Origin: Arenicellales bacterium
GTDB lineage: Bacteria > Pseudomonadota > Gammaproteobacteria > BMS3Bbin11
Assembly (NCBI GenBank): GCA_029287965.1
Contig: JARFQC010000170.1
Span: 1-8,741, forward strand
DNA: 8,741 nucleotides
Reading direction: 5' to 3'
Position 1 is the first letter of the stretch; every line of letters begins with the position of its first letter. Under the pieces are notes generated by a model. It searched no databases and was not told the origin of the DNA. It saw only the letters and a list, made by a program, of their open reading frames with translations. Both the position numbers and the translations under genes were made by a program. Shown piece by piece: positions 1 to 5,836 of the stretch.

Positions 1-1
1 C

Positions 2-460
2 CACACCGGTACCGTCGTAGGTAAGCTCGAAGGTGACCGTAACTCAACACTCGGTTTCGTTGACCAGCTGCGCGAGTCTTTCGTACCGGAAGATCGTTCT
101 CGTGGTGTGTTCTTCGATCAGGACTGGGGTTCAATGCCTGGCGTATTCGCCGTCGCATCCGGTGGTATTCACGTATGGCACATGCCTGCACTGGTTACCA
201 TCTTCGGTGATGATTCCATGCTGCAGTTCGGTGGTGGTACACAGGGTCACCCATGGGGTAACGCTGCGGGCGCCGCTGCGAACCGTGTTGCACTTGAAGC
301 ATCTGTCAAGGCTCGGAACGAAGGTCGTGTCATCGAAAAAGAAGCGCGCGACATTCTTACCGAAGCTGCGAAGACCAGCCCTGAGCTGGCTATCGCGATG
401 GAAACCTGGAAAGAAATCGTGTTTGAATTCGAGACTGTCGACAAGCTGGACGTAAATTAA
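2..460 (+). CDS. cbbL: RuBisCO form IA large subunit, C-terminal part (partial at 5' end)
   Basis: This is the C-terminal 152 residues of the large, catalytic subunit of ribulose-1,5-bisphosphate carboxylase/oxygenase, which fixes CO2 onto RuBP in the Calvin cycle. The reading frame is open from base 2 and ends at TAA 458-460; the start lies before the window. The first visible residues are HTGTVVGKLEG, the loop 6 region. Taking the first His as H327 in plant numbering, the Lys at visible residue 8 is the catalytic loop 6 lysine (K334), and the Ser of SGG at residue 53 falls on S379, a phosphate-site residue. The GGGTQGHPWGN motif follows. The sequence closely resembles form IA enzymes of carboxysome-bearing proteobacteria. 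Being directly upstream of cbbS and csoS2 makes it the carboxysomal RuBisCO. Only the truncation limits what can be said. Confidence 0.97.
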   Translation, partial: HTGTVVGKLEGDRNSTLGFVDQLRESFVPEDRSRGVFFDQDWGSMPGVFAVASGGIHVWHMPALVTIFGDDSMLQFGGGTQGHPWGNAAGAAANRVALEASVKARNEGRVIEKEARDILTEAAKTSPELAIAMETWKEIVFEFETVDKLDVN

Positions 461-470
461 TTTGAGATAG

Positions 471-502
471 CCCGGTATCGCCTCATTGGAGGCGTCACCG
501 GG
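471..502 (+). promoter_or_regulatory. Intercistronic stem-loop between cbbL and cbbS
   Basis: The 93-base gap between cbbL and cbbS holds a strong inverted repeat. CCCGGT (471-476) pairs with ACCGGG (497-502), a 2x2 internal mismatch follows, and CGCCTC (479-484) pairs with GAGGCG (489-494) around an ATTG tetraloop. No T-tract follows, so it does not look like an intrinsic terminator. By inference it may block 3' exonuclease decay, mark a processing site, or set the cbbL to cbbS ratio. Confidence 0.75.
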
Positions 503-553
503 TGCGTCCCGATACGATTTCACAAGACCAAACAATTAACTGAGGACTTAACA

Positions 554-892
554 ATGCCACAGAGCACTATGGGCAACTACGATACTAAGGCCACGCTCGA
601 AACTTTCGGTTTCCTGCCTAAGTTCGACAACGCCGAGATCCAAGCGCAGATCGCATATGTACTGGCCAATGGCTGGTCACCTGCGATTGAGCACACAGCT
701 CCTGAAGGAGCAACTGAAACCTACTGGACCATGTGGAAGCTTCCTTTCTTCGGAGAGACTGACCTCGGCCACGTACTGTCTGAGCTGGATGCATGTCACC
801 GTCAGTATCCTGACCACCACGTACGTCTGACCGGCTACGACAACTACACCCAGTCTCAGGGTGCATGCTTCGTCGTATTCGAAGGTCGTTAA
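554..892 (+). CDS. cbbS: RuBisCO form IA small subunit
   Basis: This is the small subunit of the L8S8 RuBisCO holoenzyme. It caps the large-subunit octamer, and in alpha-carboxysomes the L/S interface is also where the CsoS2 N-terminal repeats dock (family knowledge). The protein is 112 residues, normal for form IA small subunits without a transit peptide. Visible family features are the N-terminal ETFGFLP segment, YWTMWKLPFFGETD in the middle and the ELDACHRQYPDHHVRLTGYDN segment near the end. The start is set by a GAGGA Shine-Dalgarno at 542-546, 7 bases before the ATG. It lies 93 bases after cbbL, with a hairpin in between, and 65 bases before csoS2. Confidence 0.98.
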   Translation: MPQSTMGNYDTKATLETFGFLPKFDNAEIQAQIAYVLANGWSPAIEHTAPEGATETYWTMWKLPFFGETDLGHVLSELDACHRQYPDHHVRLTGYDNYTQSQGACFVVFEGR

Positions 893-913
893 GGGGCTGT
901 ATTTCGGACCCGA

Positions 914-932
914 ATCCCTTGGCAACAGGGAT
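914..932 (+). promoter_or_regulatory. Stem-loop between cbbS and csoS2
   Basis: ATCCCT (914-919) pairs perfectly with AGGGAT (927-932) around a 7-base loop, in the short gap between cbbS and csoS2. There is no T-run after it. The 3' arm ends 8 bases before the AGGA (941-944) that precedes the csoS2 start region. It may stabilise the very abundant cbbLS message or reduce read-through into csoS2; this role is inferred. Confidence 0.55.
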
Positions 933-950
933 CAAGTGATAGGAACAACC

Positions 951-980
951 ATGATGAATGGGGTTAAAGATGCCACATAA
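951..980 (+). CDS. Possible 9-codon leader ORF overlapping the csoS2 start
   Basis: A tiny ORF (MMNGVKDAT, stop TAA 978-980) begins at ATG 951. It has the best-placed ribosome binding site in the gap: AGGA at 941-944, 6 bases upstream. The csoS2 candidate starts (ATG 958 and ATG 970) lie inside it in another frame, 13 and 25 bases after the same AGGA. Translating the mini-ORF could couple to or compete with csoS2 initiation. It is far too short to judge by composition and may be accidental. Confidence 0.25.
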   Translation: MMNGVKDAT

Positions 981-3303
981 CAGCACACGTGAACTGGTGC
1001 TCGCCCGCCGCAAGGCGATGTCTACAACAGGCAAAGCGGGTTTACCAGGCAGCGCTTCCCAGCCTTCTGCCAATGCAAGACCTGTGACGTCGAGCGCGGC
1101 ACCGGCGCTTGCTAGTGCACCTGCTCAGGTAAGAGCATATACCGCACCAGCCAATGCATCGGTATCTGTCGCACGACTGGCATCTCTCGCACGTCGCGAG
1201 GCCATGTCAGCTGGCGGTAAGAAGTCGATCCAGAGCACAGATCGTATTCGTACCGCTGGAGAAGGCGGAAAGGGGCAGTTTGGCGCCCAGGCATCAGCAC
1301 CCGCACCCGCCGCAGCTTCGGCTGCGGCATCTTCAGCGCCTGCCGGCACTGAGAAAAAGGGTTGCGGCTGCGGTTGTGACGGAACTCGCAAGGAATGTCT
1401 GACGAAATTGGATACAACCCCGGTTTCAGCAGTAAATGGCAATGCTGCGGTTCAGCAGGCCAAGAATGCAATCAATCATTCTGTCGCGCGTACCGCGTCA
1501 CTTGCGCGTCGTGAAGCAATGTCCTCACGCGGCAAGGGCGGCATCAGCAAGAATGGAATGAGCACAGCACAGACGGCCCGTGCCGGTAAACCGAACCTGA
1601 GCAGCCGTGATCTTTCAAAAGCGGTGCGTGAGCAGCGCAGCAAAAGCGGCAGTGCCGGTCAGAAGAGTTCAAAGCCATGCGGTCGCGTTCGCCCCACTAA
1701 GAGCGGTGACACAGGCGCGGCAGAAGATGCACCTTGGAAAGTCGGTGCGAGTGAAACAACGCAAGGTCAGACTGTTACCGGAACCATGGTGGGCCGGGCA
1801 CAGAATATGACAGGTGACGAGCCGAGTACATGTCGCTCGGTAACCGGTACTGAATACCTGGGTGCTGATATTTTCCGCGACTTCTGTGGAACGGATCAGG
1901 CACCGTCAACTACGAACAAGGTTGTAGTGACAACCACGTCTCACGGTAACTCGGTCAGTGGAAACCGAATTGGCCGCGGCAAACAAGTCACTGGCAATGA
2001 GCAGGGAACGTGTAAGAGTGTGACTGGAGATGAATACATAAGTGCGGAACAGCAGCAGGCCTACTGCGGCGAGTTTGCAAACAAGTCCCCGCGCAAGATT
2101 TCGATGGCTGAAACCATGAAAGGCAAGGCAGTTTCCGGTGACAACGTCGGTCGTTCAGAAAAAGTAACTGGCGATGAGCCGGGAATGAGCAAATCTATTA
2201 CTGGTGATCAGTATACGCAGCCCCAGGATATCGGCGCTGCACCGGCTAAAGTGGGTATGAGTGCAACCCTTCGAGGTGGCAACGTTACTGGTACCATGGT
2301 TGGACGCCGTGAAAGCATGACCGGGGATGAAGCAGGCAGCTGCAGAAATGTGACAGGTGATGATTATGTCAGCCAGGAGCAGTACAGCGATTTCTGCGAG
2401 ACAACCCCTCAACCTCAGGATGCCAAGGTTGGCATAACGGCAACCGGCAAAGGTAAGACCGTAACCGGTACCATGACGGATCGTGACAGCAAGGTGACGG
2501 GCAATGAACCCGGGACGTGCAAAGCAGTAACAGGCACACCCTATGCCGGCACTGATCAACCGGAAAATTTTTGCCAGGCTGAAGACGCAGCGATGGCGAA
2601 CATGCGCACAAGAAGATTATCCAGCACACCGGGTATGAACATGACTGGCCTTCAGCCGGGAATCGGTGGAGTTATGACCGGTACCGACAAGGGAGCCTGT
2701 GAAACCGTTAGTGGTACACCCTATGTCGGTGCTGACCAGTACGCGGATGCATGTCCTGCAACGCCAGCAGATGCAGGTAGTTCTGATTATCCGCAGGCGG
2801 TTGCCGGTGGCACGCCCTGGCAGGATTTCAGCGTTACGCCTCCATCAGGCGGGGCTGCACATGCAGCCGGATCAACGGGTGTGACAGGTAGTCAGTACGA
2901 GCAGGAAGGTGGCATTACAGGGCCATTCGGGATGGGAACAGGTAAAGTCACTGGTACAGAAAAAGCCCGTTTCGGCAACAGTAATGTTCAACAGCCGGCA
3001 ATGCGACCGGTCGTTGCTGAAGAACTGGAAGGCAGGGTGAAGTCCCGTATCACTGGCGAAGGTCAGGATGCAGGCCTGAAAATTACCGGTGACGACTGGG
3101 AACGCAACCAGAGCGTGACAGGTACCGAAGGCCGTTCCGCAAATTTGCGCAACCCGACCATACGAATGGCTATGGCCAATTCATCGTCAGTGGAACAGAA
3201 GCGTAATGAAGAATTGCCAATGCCCAACAGCAAAGTGACTGGCGGCAGCGGCAATACTGAAAAAGGATCGTTGATTACCTATTCAGGTGGCGCACGCGGT
3301 TAA
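958..3303 (+). CDS. csoS2: Carboxysome assembly scaffold protein CsoS2
   Basis: CsoS2 is the large, intrinsically disordered scaffold that joins RuBisCO to the alpha-carboxysome shell. This copy has 781 residues. The N-terminal region carries four RuBisCO-binding type repeats near residues 10-26, 72-88, 176-192 and 217-230 (cores ARRKAM, LARREAM, LARREAM, AVREQR). Ala/Pro/Ser linkers separate them, with a CxCxC cluster at 136-140. The middle region has six repeats with VTGT, VGR and TGDE motifs near residues 261-311, 321-371, 380-424, 431-481, 490-540 and 549-600; the sixth is degenerate at its start. Repeat 3 has no cysteine while the others keep a Cys pair. The C-terminal region ends in the conserved VTGGSGNTEKGSLITYSGGARG-type peptide that anchors to the shell. 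ATG 958 is used here; ATG 970 (MPHNSTREL) is equally plausible and more like homologues. A -1 frameshift signal at codons 537-538 predicts a second, short product. Confidence 0.96.
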   Translation: MGLKMPHNSTRELVLARRKAMSTTGKAGLPGSASQPSANARPVTSSAAPALASAPAQVRAYTAPANASVSVARLASLARREAMSAGGKKSIQSTDRIRTAGEGGKGQFGAQASAPAPAAASAAASSAPAGTEKKGCGCGCDGTRKECLTKLDTTPVSAVNGNAAVQQAKNAINHSVARTASLARREAMSSRGKGGISKNGMSTAQTARAGKPNLSSRDLSKAVREQRSKSGSAGQKSSKPCGRVRPTKSGDTGAAEDAPWKVGASETTQGQTVTGTMVGRAQNMTGDEPSTCRSVTGTEYLGADIFRDFCGTDQAPSTTNKVVVTTTSHGNSVSGNRIGRGKQVTGNEQGTCKSVTGDEYISAEQQQAYCGEFANKSPRKISMAETMKGKAVSGDNVGRSEKVTGDEPGMSKSITGDQYTQPQDIGAAPAKVGMSATLRGGNVTGTMVGRRESMTGDEAGSCRNVTGDDYVSQEQYSDFCETTPQPQDAKVGITATGKGKTVTGTMTDRDSKVTGNEPGTCKAVTGTPYAGTDQPENFCQAEDAAMANMRTRRLSSTPGMNMTGLQPGIGGVMTGTDKGACETVSGTPYVGADQYADACPATPADAGSSDYPQAVAGGTPWQDFSVTPPSGGAAHAAGSTGVTGSQYEQEGGITGPFGMGTGKVTGTEKARFGNSNVQQPAMRPVVAEELEGRVKSRITGEGQDAGLKITGDDWERNQSVTGTEGRSANLRNPTIRMAMANSSSVEQKRNEELPMPNSKVTGGSGNTEKGSLITYSGGARG
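2565..2657 (+). promoter_or_regulatory. Probable programmed -1 ribosomal frameshift element in csoS2
   Basis: The heptamer A AAT TTT (2565-2571) has the X XXY YYZ pattern exactly in the csoS2 frame, at codons Asn537-Phe538. After a 5-base spacer, GGCTGAAG (2577-2584) is perfectly complementary to CTTCAGCC (2650-2657). Two further C:G pairs (2574-2575 with 2659-2660) extend it past one A.G mismatch. In the -1 frame the next codons read Leu-Pro-Gly and then TGA at 2580-2582, inside the 5' arm of the stem. Shifting would give a product of about 541 residues lacking the sixth repeat and the shell-anchoring C-terminus. Programmed frameshifting giving CsoS2A and CsoS2B is established in Halothiobacillus neapolitanus. 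That it works here is inferred from this element. Confidence 0.8.
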
Positions 3304-3360
3304 TCAGGAAGCCGGGTTAATCAGTTCAGACCCTGACTTCAGGATAATGAGTCGAAACGG

Positions 3361-4881
3361 ATGTTGAGTACTCGCAGTAAAAACAGGCGGCAAGTAAAGC
3401 GACCCACAGCGCCGCCGGGCAGGCCTGGAGACAGGCGTGTTACTGCAGGAACATTTTTTGCCGGCGACACGAGGCCAGTAATGACCTCAACGCATCCGCT
3501 GACGGATGAGCAGGAAAACGTAAGACTGTTCAGTTACGAGAACAGCGTCAGGGAAGCATTTGACGGAATAGTGCCGGCGCTGAAGAAGATATCAGCTTTG
3601 CAGCATGAGAGTGATTTCGTCAGCAAGGCACAGCGTATTGCTGAATCGCAGCTCGGCTTCGAGTTGCCCGCGATATTGCTGGAAGATGCCTGGGTGGATC
3701 AGCTGGATATGCGCAGCTTGTTCGCCTGGTCATTGTTCGAAACCTATCATCGCTTTAGTGATGATGTTTTCATCAATGACCCATTGGGTAATAACGATGA
3801 AGACACTTTCCAGCAAACGCTGGAAGAATGTGGCTTTCATCTGATGGATGTCTCGCCATGCGCAGATGGTCGCCTGGCACATGTCATCCGTTATGTGCTG
3901 AGGTTGCCATCGAAGGCGGTTCGTCGCAGATCCTATGCGGGCGCGATGTTCGATATCGATGACAGCATGAACAAGTGGACGCGGACAGAATTGGTTCGTT
4001 ACCGCGAAGGTGTTCCGAACACCGCCGATGCACCGACGCGATATTTGAAAACGGTCGTGTATCACTACAGCTCGGTTGATCCCGATCACCAGGGTTGTGC
4101 GGCGCACGGATCGGATACGGCAAAGGCGGCAGCCGGTGGCCTGTCGAAACTGAAAGGTTTCCAGCAGGCGGTGCAGAACACACATTGTTGTGGCGCATCA
4201 ATCGATTGCCTGCTGATCGGGATGGATACAGATACAGATGCCATACGCATCCATTTGCCGGATGCCAGTGGCGAGATAGATTTGAACAATACTATCGACA
4301 GCATGGAAGTTTTCGATAGCACTGCGCATATGAGTGCAGTACAGGCCGAGCAATGGATTGCTGACCACATCAGCCAGAATGGCGGTGCGGCGCTGGTGGA
4401 TGGCATGGCGAGATTCATGGGCATCCTGCTGAAGAACAACCTGTCACAGCTTGAGTACGTCCGGCAGTATCACGGTGGACACTACAGTGATATTGGTCAC
4501 GCGGAACGCTTCATCGGTGCAGGAATAGGGTTTGAAGAAATTCAGCTTCGAAACCTGACGTTCTTCTCCTACCTCGACACGGTTGAGGAGGCTGCCGGTG
4601 ACCTGGACGTAGGTGTCAGCATATTTACCGGCTTGAATGTGACGCATGGATTGCCAGTACCGGTCGTAGTCAGATTTGACTATCACAGTAATGTGCCCGG
4701 TGCTCGTGAAAGGGCTGAAGAACATTGTAAACGTGTGTCGGATGCGTTTCACAGCCGTTATAGCGACCTGAGTGAAAAAGGTCTGCTGCATACCCTGCAG
4801 GTAGTGAGAGATATAAAAGCTGCCGGTGGAATTGAGATACTCGACTGTTCGGTGAAAACCGAAGCGTCTGGAGGACACTGA
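3361..4881 (+). CDS. csoS3: Carboxysomal carbonic anhydrase CsoSCA (epsilon class, beta-like)
   Basis: CsoSCA (csoSCA/csoS3) converts bicarbonate to CO2 inside the carboxysome to feed RuBisCO. The 506-residue length matches the family (about 500-515). The catalytic segment has SPCADGR with Cys167, Asp169 and Arg171, then YHYSSVDPDHQGC with His235 and Cys246. Their spacing matches the zinc ligands Cys173/His242/Cys253 and the Asp-Arg dyad of the Halothiobacillus enzyme as I recall them. HCCGASIDCLLIGMDTDTDAI and NNLSQ...GHAER motifs of the degenerate second half follow. ATG 3361 is chosen because homologues also carry a basic, disordered N-terminus before HPLTD; here residues 1-40 are rich in Arg, Lys, Pro and Gly. 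That tail binds RuBisCO in Halothiobacillus. No clear Shine-Dalgarno precedes it. ATG 3481 would remove the tail and is less likely. It lies 57 bases after csoS2 and overlaps csoS4A by one base. Confidence 0.96.
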   Translation: MLSTRSKNRRQVKRPTAPPGRPGDRRVTAGTFFAGDTRPVMTSTHPLTDEQENVRLFSYENSVREAFDGIVPALKKISALQHESDFVSKAQRIAESQLGFELPAILLEDAWVDQLDMRSLFAWSLFETYHRFSDDVFINDPLGNNDEDTFQQTLEECGFHLMDVSPCADGRLAHVIRYVLRLPSKAVRRRSYAGAMFDIDDSMNKWTRTELVRYREGVPNTADAPTRYLKTVVYHYSSVDPDHQGCAAHGSDTAKAAAGGLSKLKGFQQAVQNTHCCGASIDCLLIGMDTDTDAIRIHLPDASGEIDLNNTIDSMEVFDSTAHMSAVQAEQWIADHISQNGGAALVDGMARFMGILLKNNLSQLEYVRQYHGGHYSDIGHAERFIGAGIGFEEIQLRNLTFFSYLDTVEEAAGDLDVGVSIFTGLNVTHGLPVPVVVRFDYHSNVPGARERAEEHCKRVSDAFHSRYSDLSEKGLLHTLQVVRDIKAAGGIEILDCSVKTEASGGH

Positions 4882-4883
4882 TG
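4870..4883 (+). promoter_or_regulatory. Ribosome binding site and TGATG overlap joining csoS3 and csoS4A
   Basis: GGAGGA at 4870-4875, a near-perfect Shine-Dalgarno inside the last codons of csoS3, sits 5 bases before ATG 4881. The csoS3 stop TGA and the csoS4A ATG share one base. This layout fixes the csoS4A start and implies translational coupling. Confidence 0.8.
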
Positions 4884-5141
4884 AAAATTTGCCGGATAGT
4901 CAAACCGCTGGTTTCGACCAACCGCATACCGGGAATGGAGCACAAGCATCTGCAGGTAGTGCAGGATGGCAGTTCCCAGCTCGTAGCGGTAGACCCCGTG
5001 GGAACACGGCCCGGTGACTGGGTGATCTGTGTAGGCAGTTCGGCAGCACGCGAGGCAGCGGGCAGCAAGGAATACCCCAGTGATCTCACTATCGTGGGAA
5101 TTATTGATCACTGGGAACCCGAAGAGAGTACAGAGGCTTAG
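4881..5141 (+). CDS. csoS4A: Carboxysome vertex pentamer protein CsoS4A
   Basis: This is a bacterial microcompartment vertex protein of the EutN/CcmL family. It forms pentamers that close the twelve corners of the icosahedral shell. It is 86 residues, in the family range. The N-terminal MKICRIVKPLVSTNRI, central LVAVDPVGTRPGDWVICVGSSAAREA and C-terminal DLTIVGIIDHW segments are the standard fold signatures: the glycine-rich pentamer-contact loop and the closing beta strand. The start has a strong Shine-Dalgarno and overlaps the csoS3 stop by one base. csoS4B follows 6 bases later, making the usual tandem pentamer pair. Only a few copies per shell are needed, which fits its place late in a compact, coupled cluster. 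Confidence 0.96.
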   Translation: MKICRIVKPLVSTNRIPGMEHKHLQVVQDGSSQLVAVDPVGTRPGDWVICVGSSAAREAAGSKEYPSDLTIVGIIDHWEPEESTEA

Positions 5142-5147
5142 GCTTGT

Positions 5148-5429
5148 ATGGAAATCTTGCAGGTAACAGAGCCTCTGGTATGCACGAGGCGAGTAGATGG
5201 GCTGAGGGATATCAGTCTACGCGTATTACGCGACAAGAAAGGAAAGATACAGGTGGCTGTTGATCCTATCGGTGTGCGTCCGGGCAACTGGGTGTTTACC
5301 GCAAGTGGTTCGGCAGCACGTTATGCAGCAGGCGATTTCAGGATCCATACAGACCTGACCATCGCCGGCATTATCGATTTCTGGGATGCTGATGAGAATC
5401 AGAATGCCGAGAAAGGTACAAAGGCCTGA
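5148..5429 (+). CDS. csoS4B: Carboxysome vertex pentamer protein CsoS4B
   Basis: This is the second EutN/CcmL-type pentamer, 93 residues, a paralogue of CsoS4A. It shares MEILQVTEPLVCTRRV, VAVDPIGVRPGNWVFTASGSAARYAAG and DLTIAGIIDFW at matching positions, with a longer polar and acidic C-terminal tail (DADENQNAEKGTKA). It caps shell vertices; losing the pentamers makes shells leaky in Halothiobacillus (known work). The ATG lies 6 bases after the csoS4A stop without a good Shine-Dalgarno (only AGAGG at 5132-5135, 12 bases upstream). Its translation therefore probably depends on ribosomes finishing csoS4A. A hairpin with a T-run overlaps its stop codon. Confidence 0.95.
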   Translation: MEILQVTEPLVCTRRVDGLRDISLRVLRDKKGKIQVAVDPIGVRPGNWVFTASGSAARYAAGDFRIHTDLTIAGIIDFWDADENQNAEKGTKA

Positions 5430-5451
5430 AGAGGGCCCTTGTAAATTTTTT
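5421..5451 (+). terminator. Weak intrinsic terminator or attenuator between csoS4B and csoS1
   Basis: AAGGCC (5421-5426) pairs with GGCCCTT (5434-5440) with one bulged C, around a 7-base loop. A T-rich tract follows (TTTTTT at 5446-5451). The stem is short and overlaps the csoS4B stop, so partial termination is more likely than full. It separates the upstream genes from the major shell genes. Confidence 0.45.
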
Positions 5452-5479
5452 AAGTGAACAACCAAGTCTACAACTTAAA
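5449..5479 (+). promoter_or_regulatory. Inverted repeat upstream of the first csoS1
   Basis: TTTAAGT (5449-5455) is the perfect reverse complement of ACTTAAA (5473-5479), with a 17-base loop. It ends 3 bases before the AGGAG (5483-5487) of csoS1. It could be an mRNA stem that protects the abundant csoS1 message or a protein-binding dyad. No convincing -35/-10 pair was found in the gap. Confidence 0.4.
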
Positions 5480-5496
5480 CTTAGGAGAAACTAAAA

Positions 5497-5796
5497 ATGG
5501 CTAATGACAACTACGGCATTGCACTCGGTATGATCGAGACACGTGGCCTGGTACCTGCTATTGAAGCAGCTGATGCTATGACCAAGGCAGCAGAAGTTCG
5601 CCTGATCGGACGTGAGTTCGTTGGCGGCGGTTACGTCACTGTTCTGGTTCGTGGTGAAACAGGTGCGGTAAACGCAGCAGTACGTGCAGGCGCTGATGCC
5701 TGTGAACGTGTTGGTGACGGCCTTGTTGCAGCACACATCATTGCACGTCCTCACCGTGAAGTAGAACCCATTCTGCCTTCAGGTGAAGCAGCATAA
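5497..5796 (+). CDS. csoS1: Major carboxysome shell hexamer protein CsoS1 (copy 1)
   Basis: This is a BMC-domain shell protein whose hexamers tile the facets of the alpha-carboxysome and control passage of bicarbonate and RuBP through a central pore. It is 99 residues, the usual single-BMC length. It has IALGMIETRGLVPAIEAADAM at the N-terminus, the KAAEVRLIGRE strand, the pore segment FVGGGYVTV (residues 41-49) and the ETGAVNAAVRAGADA helix. The start is supported by AGGAG at 5483-5487, 9 bases before the ATG. A near-identical copy follows 40 bases later. The letter suffix (A, B or C) cannot be assigned from sequence alone. Confidence 0.97.
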   Translation: MANDNYGIALGMIETRGLVPAIEAADAMTKAAEVRLIGREFVGGGYVTVLVRGETGAVNAAVRAGADACERVGDGLVAAHIIARPHREVEPILPSGEAA

Positions 5797-5810
5797 GGTA
5801 ATCCTTTACC
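5797..5810 (+). promoter_or_regulatory. Small hairpin between the two csoS1 genes
   Basis: GGTAA (5797-5801) pairs with TTACC (5806-5810) around a TCCT loop, immediately after the stop codon of the first csoS1. There is no T-run. It may act as a stabiliser or processing site, or be chance; the stem is only five pairs. Confidence 0.3.
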
Positions 5811-5836
5811 CAACAGATTTATAGGAGAAACAGACC

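Noticed and set aside
2578..2591. Short local hairpin GCTG/CAGC after the slippery site as the frameshift stimulator
   Set aside because: Only four pairs; the long-range 8-bp pairing 2577-2584 with 2650-2657 uses the same bases and is much stronger.
958..3303. Several overlapping ORFs in other frames of csoS2, for example 1125-1442 (-) and 2155-2559 (-)
   Set aside because: The repeat-rich coding sequence of csoS2 gives long open shadow frames. None has a start signal or recognisable protein features.
5491..5754. Reverse-strand ORF antisense to csoS1 copy 1, with a similar ORF at 5819-6094 antisense to copy 2
   Set aside because: They resemble each other only because the sense genes are near-identical paralogues. 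The proteins are Cys/Thr-rich without known motifs and have no ribosome sites.
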